DNA from: Larix sibirica
Lineage: Eukaryota; Streptophyta; Pinopsida; Pinales; Pinaceae
Direction of reading: 5' to 3'
Assembly: GCA_004151065.3 (NCBI GenBank)
Contig: NWUY0300104011.1
Coordinates: 3,429-23,945 of the forward strand
Length of the DNA stretch: 20,517 bases
The stretch's first letter is position 1, and the number at the start of each line of letters is the position of its first letter. The notes under the pieces are model-generated. The model had not been told where the DNA came from and did not search any database. It saw only the letters and a list, made by a program, of their open reading frames with translations. Shown one piece after another: positions 1 through 9,480 of this stretch. The position numbers and the translations under genes were made by a program.

Positions 1-166
1 TTTTGGATGGATGAAATCCCACATTAATATGTACTTTTTTCTTTTATTTTGAAAAAAAGTAAGTCTAATTTATTAATTTAACCCTGTAATGAAATGATTC
101 TTTTTCAACAATTTAAAACTTGGTAAGATTAATTTTGGATGGATGAAATCCCACATTAATATGTAC
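1..166. repeat. 34-bp exact direct repeat, 132 bp apart
   Basis: The 34 bases at 1-34, opening TTTTGGATGGATGAAATCCC, recur without mismatch at 133-166. The flanks differ on the 3' side. The first copy starts at the window edge, so the true repeat may be longer. Confidence 0.9.
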
Positions 167-446
167 AATTTAATTGTAGGTAAAGTATTCCAGTATATCT
201 CACCTATTTTTTCATTAAATATGTTAATTCAATATTACAAATTCAACAAAAATTATTTGAATTAAATTATTTAACTAAATTCCAATAATATTAATATAAA
301 AGAGAAAAACACAAAATATTTAACTTCAGCCTTTACTACATTGATTAACTTCATATCAATACCAATCAAGAAATTTTTATTCAACGCCATTCGCTACATA
401 TTTATAACATTTGAAATTTTTATTCAACACATATTTATGACAACAT

Positions 447-498
447 TTGCTCTCTTGTTGACGTCATTTACATTGCTCTCTTGTTGACGTCATTTACA
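447..498. repeat. Exact 26-bp tandem pair, each unit carrying TGACGTCA
   Basis: Two identical adjacent units (447-472 and 473-498) each include the palindrome TGACGTCA, at 459-466 and 485-492. TGACGTCA is the perfect C-box/CRE-type site for plant bZIP factors. No gene downstream is recognised, so regulatory function is unproven. Confidence 0.85.
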
Positions 499-650
499 TA
501 GATAACATTATAGGAAAACGCTTATCACACAGTAACTTGAAAACATTCTTCATAATAAATTAATTTTATAATAATATTCATTTAACAATTTTGCATTCCC
601 TGTTTTGAAGGTCAAATCTAATATAATATTCACTTCAGGATAAAACCAAA

Positions 651-806
651 ATGACTAATTTTCCAGCCCTCCATTCTTTCGCATTCAAGTACAAAACCCA
701 TATTGAGGGTAATGGAAAGAAAGGGAATCTAGGACAACTGATAACGAGAGACCCCGGAGAATTTGAATACATTAGTGTAAGGATGGGGGCAGACATGTAC
801 AACTAG
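651..806 (+). CDS. Short unrecognised open frame, 51 residues
   Basis: ATG at 651 follows AACCAAA, and the frame runs to TAG at 804-806. The predicted peptide has a mixed, protein-like composition and contains the segment TRDPGEFEYISVRMGADMYN. I do not recognise it. The local base composition is richer in G+C than its surroundings. It could be a coding exon fragment, a decayed gene piece or chance; no promoter or splice evidence ties it to a larger model. Confidence 0.15.
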   Translation: MTNFPALHSFAFKYKTHIEGNGKKGNLGQLITRDPGEFEYISVRMGADMYN

Positions 807-994
807 AATCTAACCTGGAAAAAGTGTTTCCCCACTACCTGCTTAAAAGGCCTTTTACGACTTGCCCTTGAAAAAAGGGCTTGATTTTGCAATTGCAGTT
901 TTAGATTTAGGAGCTCCTTGTGTCTCTTCAAGGGCTTGGTATTGCAATTTTAGATCTAGTGTCATTTGCATCCAGTGCATTAGATCTAACCAAT

Positions 995-1098
995 CCAGTG
1001 TGTTTTCCTCTCACCTCACAGATAGACTCTGTTGGCTCCTATTTGTCCAGTGTGTTTACCTCTCACCTCACAGATATACTCCGTTGGCTCCTATTTGT
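995..1098. repeat. 52-bp tandem duplication
   Basis: Units at 995-1046 and 1047-1098 both open CCAGTGTGTTT and share CCTCTCACCTCACAGATA and GTTGGCTCCTATTTGT. They differ at only a few positions. The flanking sequence lacks a convincing coding frame. Confidence 0.85.
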
Positions 1099-1132
1099 CC
1101 TCTGTTGGACAACAATACTACCCCACTGAACC

Positions 1133-1690
1133 AGGCTTCCCTCTTTCAGCCCTCATCATTTTAATTATGATTCAAAATTTGCTTCTTTCCTGTTTGTTTC
1201 ACCCTCATTCCAACCCCACACATTTCAGAGATAATTTATGAGATGCAATATAAATTTATGAAGCCGCAGGTTTTGGGGTGCAAGTTCTGAACTTAATTTC
1301 GTATTATTGAAGCAGGCTTCCCTCTGTCATCCCTCCTATTTCTACTCATAATTCAAGCTTTGCCTCTTTTCTGTTTGTTTAACCCACATTCAAACTACAC
1401 ATATTTCAGAGATAATTTATGATATACAACATAGATTTTCGGGTGCAAGTTTTGAGCTTAATTTGGTATTAACATCACTTGATGACACTGAAACAGGCTT
1501 TCCCTCTTTCAGCCTTCTATTTTTACTCATAATTCAAGCTTCATCTCTTTCTGTTTGTTTAACCCACATTCAAACTCTACACATTTCAGAGATAGTTTAT
1601 GAGATGCAGTATAGATTTATGGAGCGGCATATTTTGGGGTGCAAGTTTTGAGTTTAAATTTGTATTAACATCGCTTGATGACTCTGAAAG
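1133..1690. repeat. Three-unit tandem repeat with 181-bp period
   Basis: Units begin AGGCTTCCCTC or AGGCTTTCCCTC at 1133, 1314 and 1495, an exact 181-bp spacing. Each contains TCTGTTTGTTT or a near match, an ATTTCAGAGATA block and GGGTGCAAGTT. Units 2 and 3 are closer to each other than to unit 1, and both carry a GGTATTAACATC or GTATTAACATC end. The third runs to about 1690. Only three local copies are seen, so this is not yet evidence for a long satellite. Confidence 0.85.
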
Positions 1691-3117
1691 TGGAGTTGTT
1701 CCCTTTGGCATTGTCGTTGGTTTACTTCTGGTCTCCTGTGTGTAGCTATGGGGATGGTGTAACACTGTAAACATTTACGTAGATAGTACATGAGTGGCAA
1801 CTTGCAATATATGTTATAAAGACACAGGTTTTGCTATGCAAGTTCTTGGGTTAAAATACTAGCAAGCCCACAGCAAGAATTCTGAAGAAATAAAAACCTC
1901 TTAACAAATTATTTCATTTCCATATGTGACTATAAATACAATCAACTGCCAGTTTTGGTCAATGAAATCTTTGGCTCTAGGTTTATTGCATTTTGTTTCA
2001 CCCTATTGCTGGATTATCGATTAATTTTGAGCTATCAGGATTTAGCAGCAACACAAGGGAACAGCCAGAGAGTTTTGAAGAAATACAGGCCTCCATGATT
2101 AGTTGTTTTAATGTTAATTACAGCAAATTACATATTTTCCTTTGAAAAATTAGAATTTTGAGTCTTCCATCCATTGCAGACTTGCAGTAGTTGTATTACT
2201 AGGCCTTCTATGGCCTGATAGCGTTTTATCCACTCATTTGAATTACCTTCCAACATCAATTAAGCAAAAGAAGAACATTTGACACCTTACAATGCATAAG
2301 ACATTGATGTGGAATGCAATCTTCAAACTAAGAGTCACTCCCATCAGATACTACTACAGCAGATTTTTCAAGACCCACACAACTCAAATCCAGGACAGTA
2401 ATAGGAGAGTTGTAGAGATGCAAAGGTGATTGATTACTTGAACAATGTACCCAAGTAATTAAATTATTTAAATTTTCTCAACATCAATAAAAAAGAATCA
2501 GCCAGTTTTGCATCACATATCTGATAGCTGATATGCAGTGTCAGAGATTAAAAATAAGAGAGTTAGATTCTACTCCTGCTAACATTTGGAGGCTTTTGAA
2601 AACCAACTGATCAAGAAACTTTATACAGGAAATTGTAGAGATCCAATGGTAACAGACCACTTCAACATGTGTCCGAGTGTTAAGACACATGTTGAACATA
2701 TTGTATTTAGGTCCCAAAGGCATGCGAGAACATTACAAGCCTATTAATTCAGATAATTTAGACGATTGATATACCAGTACTAGTCATCAAACAAGTGGAT
2801 AGAAATGAACAGCGCTTCTCTAGCCTCAACTCATCATTATGCCTACTTGTATATGCAATAAGAAGAGTATGCTCGCTTAAGATTCATGGGGCATTCATAT
2901 CTTTTTGCTGCTCATAATCGCATAGACAAGAGAAGAGATTTATTGACATCTAACATCTCCCTTCTCATAGTTAACTTCTTGTCTTGAAATAATTGACTAG
3001 TCATTTATTCTATGTGAAACTGAGTCACAAGCTTCTAAGCATAGAAAAGAACATAGGTAAGGAAGTTTCTTCCAGACCAATCTTAATAAGCTTAACATGG
3101 ATGCTTCTTTGATTGGT
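1691..3117. other. Spacer with no recognised gene
   Basis: AT-rich DNA with stops in all frames at short intervals. Two diverged direct repeats (about 2340-2460 and 2565-2690) share TTGTAGAGATxCAA at an offset of 223 bases. A perfect 13-bp inverted repeat lies in the second copy. No transposon ends, tRNA or conserved protein segment was seen. Confidence 0.5.
2661..2696. repeat. Perfect 13-bp inverted repeat
   Basis: TTCAACATGTGTC (2661-2673) pairs exactly with GACACATGTTGAA (2684-2696) around a 10-base loop. Pairing stops cleanly on both sides, so this is a short hairpin rather than the end of a long MITE. Confidence 0.9.
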
Positions 3118-3465
3118 TTTATTATATACAATGACGAATGGTGATGAAGAGTAATTTTTCTGTCCCTGCAAGAAACCTAGATTAGCTACCTTCTGCAGAT
3201 TCTGGATATTTATTGTCATTCTTCTGCTAAATATGGTAGAGAATGATCTACAGTAATCTAAGTAGCCCTCTGCCCTTGGCGAAAACTGAGTCCACTGAGT
3301 ATATCTACAATGGCCATATACTCAGTCCTAATTGAGAAACTATCAACCTGGCACTTGTACGGTGACGTTGACCAGAGTGAAAATCTAAGAATTAACATGT
3401 TTAACTTAGCTCAGGCTCCAACAATAAATAACAGCCCGAATCCTTCACAGGCTGAATAGTAAGTG
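3118..3465 (-). terminator. Probable 3' UTR with two AATAAA signals
   Basis: Downstream of the TAG at 3468-3466, the sense strand has AATAAA at 3214-3209 and again at 3123-3118, the second inside TATATAATAAAAC. Either would give a 3' UTR of about 250-350 nt. An 11-bp perfect hairpin lies in this stretch. Plant polyadenylation signals are loose, so the cleavage site is not fixed. Confidence 0.35.
3294..3326. repeat. Perfect 11-bp inverted repeat in the presumed 3' UTR
   Basis: ACTGAGTATAT (3294-3304) and ATATACTCAGT (3316-3326) are exact reverse complements around an 11-base loop. It lies 140-172 bases past the CCT gene stop codon, so it would form a hairpin in the mRNA if the 3' UTR extends that far. 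Confidence 0.85.
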
Positions 3466-6400
3466 CTAAAACCCATAAGGGTTATAACCATTGTTCACAT
3501 GGAGAGCTGTCATCCTTATCATTCCATTGCCGAAAGCTGCATGGCCATTGCCAATCAAGAAATCTTCATCATCCTCTTGAACAGCATCCACCTGGACATG
3601 AAAAATATCAAATCGCTTTAATTTGTGTAATAAAAACTACAAAGAAGGACATATTCTCACATGCTTTATGAACTCACTTTGGCCACAGTTTCTCAAGATG
3701 TAGATAAACAGGATGCAAAGAAATATCATTTTCATAAACTCAAATTGTCTATCCTCTTTGCTTGATTTGAAATGGACTAAATATCGTTAAATAAAATACT
3801 TTAAGCCAACTAGAGCTGAAATTCAAATAATCAAATAGATGGGCATCTAGCATCTGTAGCAAAGTCCACAGTGATCAGCCTATATACAAAATCAAAAGAC
3901 CTCTGAGACAAATCAAGTCCATACTTTAAAAACTGAAAGGCCGAAAACCACCATAAACCTTTAAACCTTTACATTTATCTAATTAATTATCAACTTTGTA
4001 ATCCAGATTCTTCGAACATTTAGACACTTAGCACACAGTAAAGTTTCCAATATGACTTGGAAAACCAATGGGTGGTATTGTAATTCTCTGATTCCAACCA
4101 TTTTTGGATCAGTGGAAATAAACCAATACTAAAATTGCATTCGTCTGATAAAATCTTCCAAGACAGTTTTGACAAATTATAATAACATGAAATGGCAAAC
4201 ATCCTTTCCAACCTTTTCTGAGAAAGACAATCTTCGATAAAATTATTTAAATGTGTTAATACAATAACACTATTGTAATATAATATTAAAAGTCCACTAC
4301 GGTGATTGGTGTCGAGTTTCAATCATACCTCGTCTTCATCATCTTCATCATGGTGTGACTTTGAGGGAATATCTCCGGTATCCTCATTCCTGGCAAACCT
4401 CCCCCTCACTCGTGGTCGGCTATCAGCTAATGTTTTCCTGCATGCATACTGCAAAGACGAGCTTTCCTTGAAAACAGATATGAAAAGTACATTGTAATAT
4501 CGTGAACAAACAGAGAACAAAGCTGAGAATCCCAACAACAAGAATACCAAATGGAGACAACTAGGGGAGTGGCTTAAATAATACTCTACTAAATTATAAG
4601 ATAAAAAGTTGGCTCTACCTTAATCTTTTTGTTGAAATTTCTTTCAGTGCGCTTCTTCCTGTATCTGTGAATTCTTTGCTTCCGCTCTTCTGCACTATAA
4701 CGGCCAATTTTAAATCCTGCTTCTTCAAAACTTGAAGTTTCTGATGTCAAAGGGCTTCCAGATCCATGGTTCAATTGCATGCCGTTGCTTGTCTGCAGTA
4801 AAACCAAAATATTGAAATGTTGCAAAAGCTCCAAGTCTGACTGAAAGGACAAAATAATAAACTATCCCCAGCACAAAAGTGAACAGAAGCAGTCTACTAA
4901 TAGAATAAAAATCAAGAGCCCATTCCAGATTCCAAACTGATGAACAAAGCGACCCAATTACAAAACTGCTCAAAAGAAACCTGAATAAACAAATCAGCAT
5001 TCAAGTAATAATGTGCTAATTGCTAAAGAAGCCTGGGATTAGAGAAGAAGCTAACTCCCCAATATCCCCACTTGCAGGAGCATCCTAAAATGAGGAAAAT
5101 GGTAGCACAAGCGCAATAAATGCCACAATAAATAGACCACATGAATTGAAGAGGGGAAACTGAACCAAAATAAACCAATTATACAATGGACAAAATGGTA
5201 AAAACATGAACCTAAATCCAAAAAATAAACTAACAGCCTAGGACTGAACTGCATAAATATAGCCTACAAAACATTTAAAAAATCAAACCAGGCCATCTCC
5301 CAATTTGGGCAGAAACCCCCCAAAACCAAAGAATAAACAAACAGTCCCCGATTGGACAAACCTAAGAGTGAATAACAACACCTCTGATTCTGCAATGAAA
5401 TAAAGAGTCCCTTTTTTTCTTCCTAGTAAATATTTATTCTCAACAGAAGCCAAAAATTCAAGCAGCCAAGTGCCAAAATACACAAAAACCACCCAAAATC
5501 AAAGAAAAACAGCAACACTGAATCCAGAATGGAATGGTTTTCATTTTTACTGTTTTCATGAATCTTTTCTACACAATGGAACCCAAAAAAGCTGAAAGGT
5601 AAATCCAAGAAAATCCAACAGTCTAGGTAGTAAAATGGAATGAAGCGGCCTAAATCAAAAGGGAAATTATAGCCCAGTTGCAATAGTAGACTGAATCGGC
5701 CTTCAAAGTTCAAAAACAAACCAATCACCACACTGAAACAGTTCAGGGGATCAAGCCTACTAGCTAGATTTCTAAATGGAACAAATCCTAAAACCAAAAC
5801 CACACAGGACAAACAATCAACACTAACAAAAAAGGGAAGCCAGCACACTGAGTATGAAAACAAGCCTAACCTGCGAACATGAAACAAGAAGCTAGCACAT
5901 CGAGTATGAAAACAAACCCAAACTGCTCAAATGAAAAAAGAAGCCAGCACACCGAATATGAAAACAAACCGAACCTACTCAAATGAAACAAGAAACCAGA
6001 ACATCACGTTCCAAATTCAACAGCACAAGCACATACATCAGAACCAAAGAAAAATTGTAAAATTTCCCAGCAACAAAATGTTAGATTGTTTTGAAGTGGC
6101 CAGTGTGGTGAATCACGCACGATACAGTGAAGACGTGGGTGCCTGATAAGCATGGAGTTATGTTTGAGCCCTAGGCTTTGCCAGCACAAAATCAGAAGAA
6201 AGAATTAAGCAGAACAGTGATTTACAAACCTGTATATCTCCTGTGCTGAAAACTCGACGCATTGACCTCATGGCAGGCCTGATGTTCATCCCTTGCAAGT
6301 CAGACAACTGGGGCTGCAACCTGGGGGCCGTGCTTGGCAATTCTGTAACAGACGTATATAGAGGAGAAAATTGGGGGTGATAAGAAGCCTCATTGACTCT

Positions 6401-7718
6401 GGGATTAGCCCTTAATTGATCCAATGAATGACTGCTGAAACTTCGTTGCATCATACTGGGCCTTTGTATATAGGTAGGAAGTGGAGACAACGAATCCTCA
6501 GTGGTATCTGCCTTTGAAACAAAACTGCTAAGGTCAATGGAGCTACCAGTCCTGGGTGCCGAAGGAAACTGAACATTGGAAGAAAGATCTTTGTTTTTCT
6601 CCAAGAGCAGCTCTTCTGTTGTACTACTTGCTAATACTTCTGTAGAGCCATTAGGCAAGCTAACTTGGGGTGAACGTAGGGAAGCCTGATTTAATGCTAC
6701 AGCCAGTTGGGCTGTTGGGGAAACTACAGTAGGAGCACTGTAAGTCACACATGGGTAGGAGGAGGACATGCCATTTGAGGAAGGATACCCTATAAGAATG
6801 GAAGGCTCTGGCTCTGTTTTAGCCTCAGGAAATTGCAAAAAGGTAGTAGCTTTATCCATAGAATCAAGGGACAAACTGTGCATTTTCTGTGCGGTCTCCA
6901 TGTTTTCATCAGACTCAACTCGTAGGACGATTTCTTGCTTCTGGGCATCTCCATTCCATAGAACTCTATCCTCATATGGAGCTCTGTCATGGATAGAAGC
7001 CTTCATGAAATCACCGCTTTCTCCAAAATCGAAGTCTTGCACTGATATCCCTTCAAAAAAATCCCCCTGCACATAAAAAAGAAAACCAAAATCATTGTTC
7101 CACTGATTGCACCAAAAATAGAAGCGAGCTGCTCTATAGAAGTGGTCCATCAACACTTCGTGTATTACAACTTAATATGGGCACTAGCATAGAGCCATCT
7201 AAACTCCGGTTTGAGGATGCGAAGGTTCAGGATGTTGGACGCATTGAATCATGGTGGATGTGGGTTAGAAATCGAGATATGCAACCTCTATCTTTGCAAC
7301 CTAGAGGTGCATATCAATATGTGCTACTCTTCAATCCTATACACAATACAGCAATTTGATATGCACCTCTCTTTTCCAAAGCTCCAGGATGCATATCTCG
7401 AGTTCACACAGATCGATGGTCCATTGAATCACAGTGGGGGCGGATTGCAATTCTGCATATACAGCCTCTTCCTTCGCAACTTTGTCAGACCCAAGTTTAG
7501 ATGTGTTTGTGTTAGGCTTCAATCCAGTACACAATATAGCAATCAATCAACCAGAACTACACACAAAACCTGTCAAAATTCCTGATAAAATAAAAGAAGA
7601 CTTTCACAAGAAAATCATAAGAACTTACAGTCAGGAGCTCCTTATCGAGATCCCCAAAGTCTCCACCATGAAGCAAACTATCACTATAATGGATCATGAG
7701 ATCACTCTCAGCAGCCAT
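3466..7718 (-). CDS. CCT-motif family (CMF/ASML2-like) nuclear regulator, five exons
   Basis: Exons are 7718-7629, 7066-6230, 4792-4619, 4448-4329 and 3591-3466. All introns are GT-AG and phase 0, and the joined frame encodes 448 residues. Residues 346-388 form a full CCT domain: RKQRIHRYRKKRTERNFNKK, then the second half beginning YACRKTLADSRPRVRGRFAR. The basic second half normally carries the nuclear signal and contacts NF-Y subunits or DNA in this family. A conserved-looking block, MRRVFSTGDIQ, ends exon 2 at residue 309, and MQRSFSSHSL lies near 236-245; both resemble B-box-less CCT proteins of the ASML2 group. No B-box or receiver domain is present. Exon 5 adds an acidic stretch and ends NNGYNPYGF. 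The start chosen is the first ATG of exon 1 (context GGGATGG). Exon 5 and the exact 5' end are the least certain parts because they rest on splice-site reading alone. Paralogue identity and target genes cannot be told from sequence. Confidence 0.9.
3592..4328 (-). other. Intron 4, with an in-frame stop just after the donor
   Basis: A 737-bp intron with donor GAG|GTATGA after residue 407 and acceptor CATGTCCAG before residue 408. If unspliced, the frame reads one valine and then TGA, giving a 408-residue protein that keeps the whole CCT domain but loses the C-terminal 41 residues. Sequence alone cannot say whether the spliced or retained form dominates. Confidence 0.7.
4449..4618 (-). other. 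Intron 3, splitting the CCT domain
   Basis: A 170-bp intron with donor AAG|GTAGAG after residue 367 (Lys) and acceptor CTTTGCAG before residue 368 (Tyr). It separates the two halves of the CCT motif. Reading through it gives a stop within about ten codons (frame ends at 4589). Confidence 0.9.
4793..6229 (-). other. Intron 2 of the CCT gene
   Basis: Donor CAG|GTTTGT follows residue 309, and acceptor TTTTACTGCAG precedes residue 310. This is the largest intron (1437 bp) and is strongly T/C-rich on the sense strand. That composition leaves several stop-poor hydrophobic frames, none with a recognisable domain. It contains a 52-bp tandem repeat near the donor end. Confidence 0.85.
5836..6008. repeat. 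52-bp tandem repeat in intron 2, about 3.3 copies
   Basis: Units start at 5836, 5888, 5940 and 5992, an exact 52-bp spacing. Each opens with GAAGCCAGCACA or a close variant, followed by an ATGAAAACAA-like core in the first three. The fourth is cut short near 6008. Divergence between units is modest, suggesting fairly recent duplication. Confidence 0.85.
7067..7628 (-). other. Intron 1 of the CCT gene
   Basis: Donor GTAAGT follows codon 30 (ACT), and acceptor TTATGTGCAG precedes codon 31 (GGG). The 562-bp intron holds two diverged copies of a segment at about 7242-7354 and 7422-7545 (listed separately). Open frames crossing it on either strand are not supported by any recognised domain. Confidence 0.85.
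7242..7545. repeat. Diverged direct duplication inside intron 1
   Basis: Both copies begin CATTGAATCA (7242 and 7422) and end with ACACAATA (7341 and 7529) followed by A/GCAAT. Between these anchors they share blocks such as CTTCAATCC. The offset drifts from 180 to 188 bp, so this is an old duplication with small indels. A short spacer at 7355-7421 partly resembles the sequence before copy 1. Confidence 0.6.
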
Positions 7719-8490
7719 CCCTGAACAAACTCGAAGCCCCTACTGAGGCACTGGGACACACCCCCCTACTGAGACACTGGGACACACCCAAATACACTTC
7801 AGGCCTTTTGTCAGGTCTGAAAATCTTGCAGCAACCCCACAACTCAAAACCCCACAGTAGAAACAACCCCACCCATTCTCAGTAGCGGTGTAACAAGAAA
7901 TATCTCACTGTACTGCTCATGCTCATAGATCTCAATCAGCAAATGCCCGCATGCACAAGCTCTCAGGCAGGCAATGCTCCTCTCTCAGGGAGCAGGAGCC
8001 CGTACTTGTATGGAATAAGGATAGTTACTCACACCCCCATAAAAGATATAACAAGGTAATCACCAAACTCATGAAGAGAAATGCATTAACCCACTACATA
8101 CAATCTCTAAAAATACACCATGATTCTCCCCCTTGTTGCCTCCGCCCACAAACAACCATAATCAATGGCAATGAAAATCTCCTTACAAATCAAAACCATA
8201 ACAACTATTACCCTTTAAAAAGCAAAACCCATCAATCCCTGCATGTCTAAAAATTTTATCCCAGTCCATACACCGATTAATCTATCACACAAATTCAGTG
8301 AAAGCCCATCTGTTCCAATCTCAGGCTCACAAAACACCACCCCAGCCCTTCCAGACTTACACATATATATATATTCTCCTTTACTCTCATTACATACAAA
8401 ACCTACAATCATTTCAACATAACAGCATCGTACTGTTAGATTATCACCCTTCGTGTAAAGCCTAAACTCTGCTTATATATATTTCAGAGA
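7719..8490 (-). promoter_or_regulatory. Presumed 5' leader and core promoter of the CCT gene
   Basis: Upstream of the ATG the sense strand is only moderately AT-rich for about 300 bases, then becomes strongly AT-rich. The best TATA-like stretch on the sense strand is ATATATATAAGC at about 8482-8471, which would place initiation near 8440 and give a leader of about 720 nt. An alternating AT run at 8363-8374 is a second candidate. Two short upstream reading frames (7952-7932 and 7926-7879) lie in the leader if initiation is this far out. The sense-strand sequence GTTTGTTCAG just before the GGATGG context could also be an acceptor of a leader intron. Confidence 0.35.
7737..7788. repeat. 26-bp tandem duplication just upstream of the CCT start codon
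   Basis: Two adjacent 26-bp units (7737-7762 and 7763-7788) differ at one base. Each reads CCCCTACTGAG then G/A then CACTGGGACACACC. The pair lies 19-70 bases upstream of the ATG on the sense strand, so it is probably in the 5' leader. Confidence 0.9.
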
Positions 8491-9480
8491 CATATACAAT
8501 GCATATATACCCTATACGTCTCTGTATATCACAGTGGCACAGTATCCAATCATCTTTCCCCAAAACAAACTTTTTTAATATATATATATATATATACCCC
8601 ATAAAATCTCAGTGGCATCTGCCCAAGAATAATCCCGCATTGATTGATGTATTTATTCCGCAGCAATACACCCTATATATAATTTACCTTGCATTTCTTA
8701 CTAACCGTGTTTGTTTTTCTCATCTTTTTTGTTTCTTCTGTGTATATTTACTCGTTTATTTAATATATTATTTGGTCTTCGAAAGAAGCCAGGTGTTCTA
8801 TAATCCGAGAGAGCAAAATAATATCATTCACAGCTTGAAACAGTGAATGATAAATTAAGAAGATTTGCAAATAAATTAAGAAGATTTCCAAATAAGTTGT
8901 TTTTACATGTTTGTTTGTTTTTCCTCTCTTATTTTTGGTTAATTCAATTTATATCATATTCAAAAACAATCTAATGTTCTATAATAAGAGAGAACTTTTA
9001 ATTAATATATATTCAACGGGGCATTCCAAATAAATAATAATTAAAAATTGATATGATACTTATTATCTGAACATCGCGTTATATGAAAGCACTGGATTGT
9101 TGGTACTTCATGGTTAAACATTATATATTTAGATACAGTCCATTTATTAAACGGGATATATATATATATTTATTATATATTGCTTTTACATGTAGTAAAT
9201 ACACTGTAACTCGATGCTTATTAATCATCTTATTTCAGATATATTTTACGAATATTAAAAACTTATTTACATATATATATCTCAATCTCTGATTTCATCT
9301 AAAATCTGTCGAAGACCAAGAAGTTTACAAGTTAAAATGAAATGAAAATTTTGTTATTATTTTATATTATTAAATAAAAAACTTAGGATTACTATACGTA
9401 TGGTGTATATATGTGTATATTTTTTTATTTGAAATATATTTAATTTTGATATTAATGGGCTATACTGTGGAACAGTAGAA
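8491..9480. other. AT-rich spacer upstream of the CCT gene
   Basis: No gene recognised. It holds alternating AT runs at 8578-8596 and 9156-9169, a 10-bp inverted repeat (TATCATTCAC at 8822-8831 with GTGAATGATA at 8843-8852), and a 21-bp tandem pair at 8851-8892 with one mismatch. TGTTCTATAAT occurs twice (near 8794 and 8974) with similar flanks, suggesting an old local duplication. Confidence 0.55.

Larger units (their letters stand above)
1..650. other. AT-rich spacer with several short direct repeats
   Basis: No coding region is recognisable. A 34-bp sequence at 1-34 recurs exactly at 133-166. A shorter repeat with core AAATTTTTATTCAAC occurs at 371 and 414, each followed by an ACATATTTAT-like block. 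A tandem 26-bp pair follows at 447-498. Confidence 0.6.

Noticed and set aside
862-1241. Overlapping plus-strand frames of 69-100 codons
   Set aside because: They run across the 52-bp and 181-bp tandem repeats, overlap each other in different frames and have no recognisable domain.
5423-5887. 154-codon minus-strand frame rich in Phe and Leu, with similar frames at 5051-5254, 5283-5492 and 4725-5000
   Set aside because: All lie in intron 2 of the CCT gene. The T/C-rich sense strand removes stops and yields hydrophobic residues. No domain, and splice sites remove the region.
6768-7076. 102-codon plus-strand frame
   Set aside because: Antisense shadow of CCT exon 2.
7211-7724. Plus-strand frames of 96-124 codons
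   Set aside because: Antisense to intron 1 and exon 1 of the CCT gene and crossing the intronic duplication; no domain.
7951-8250. 99-codon plus-strand frame
   Set aside because: Lies in the presumed leader of the CCT gene on the other strand, with low-complexity, His- and Asn-rich composition and no homology I recognise.
8578-8596. TA-rich run as the core promoter TATA of the CCT gene
   Set aside because: A simple alternating AT microsatellite; similar runs at 8363-8374 and 9156-9169 make it non-specific.
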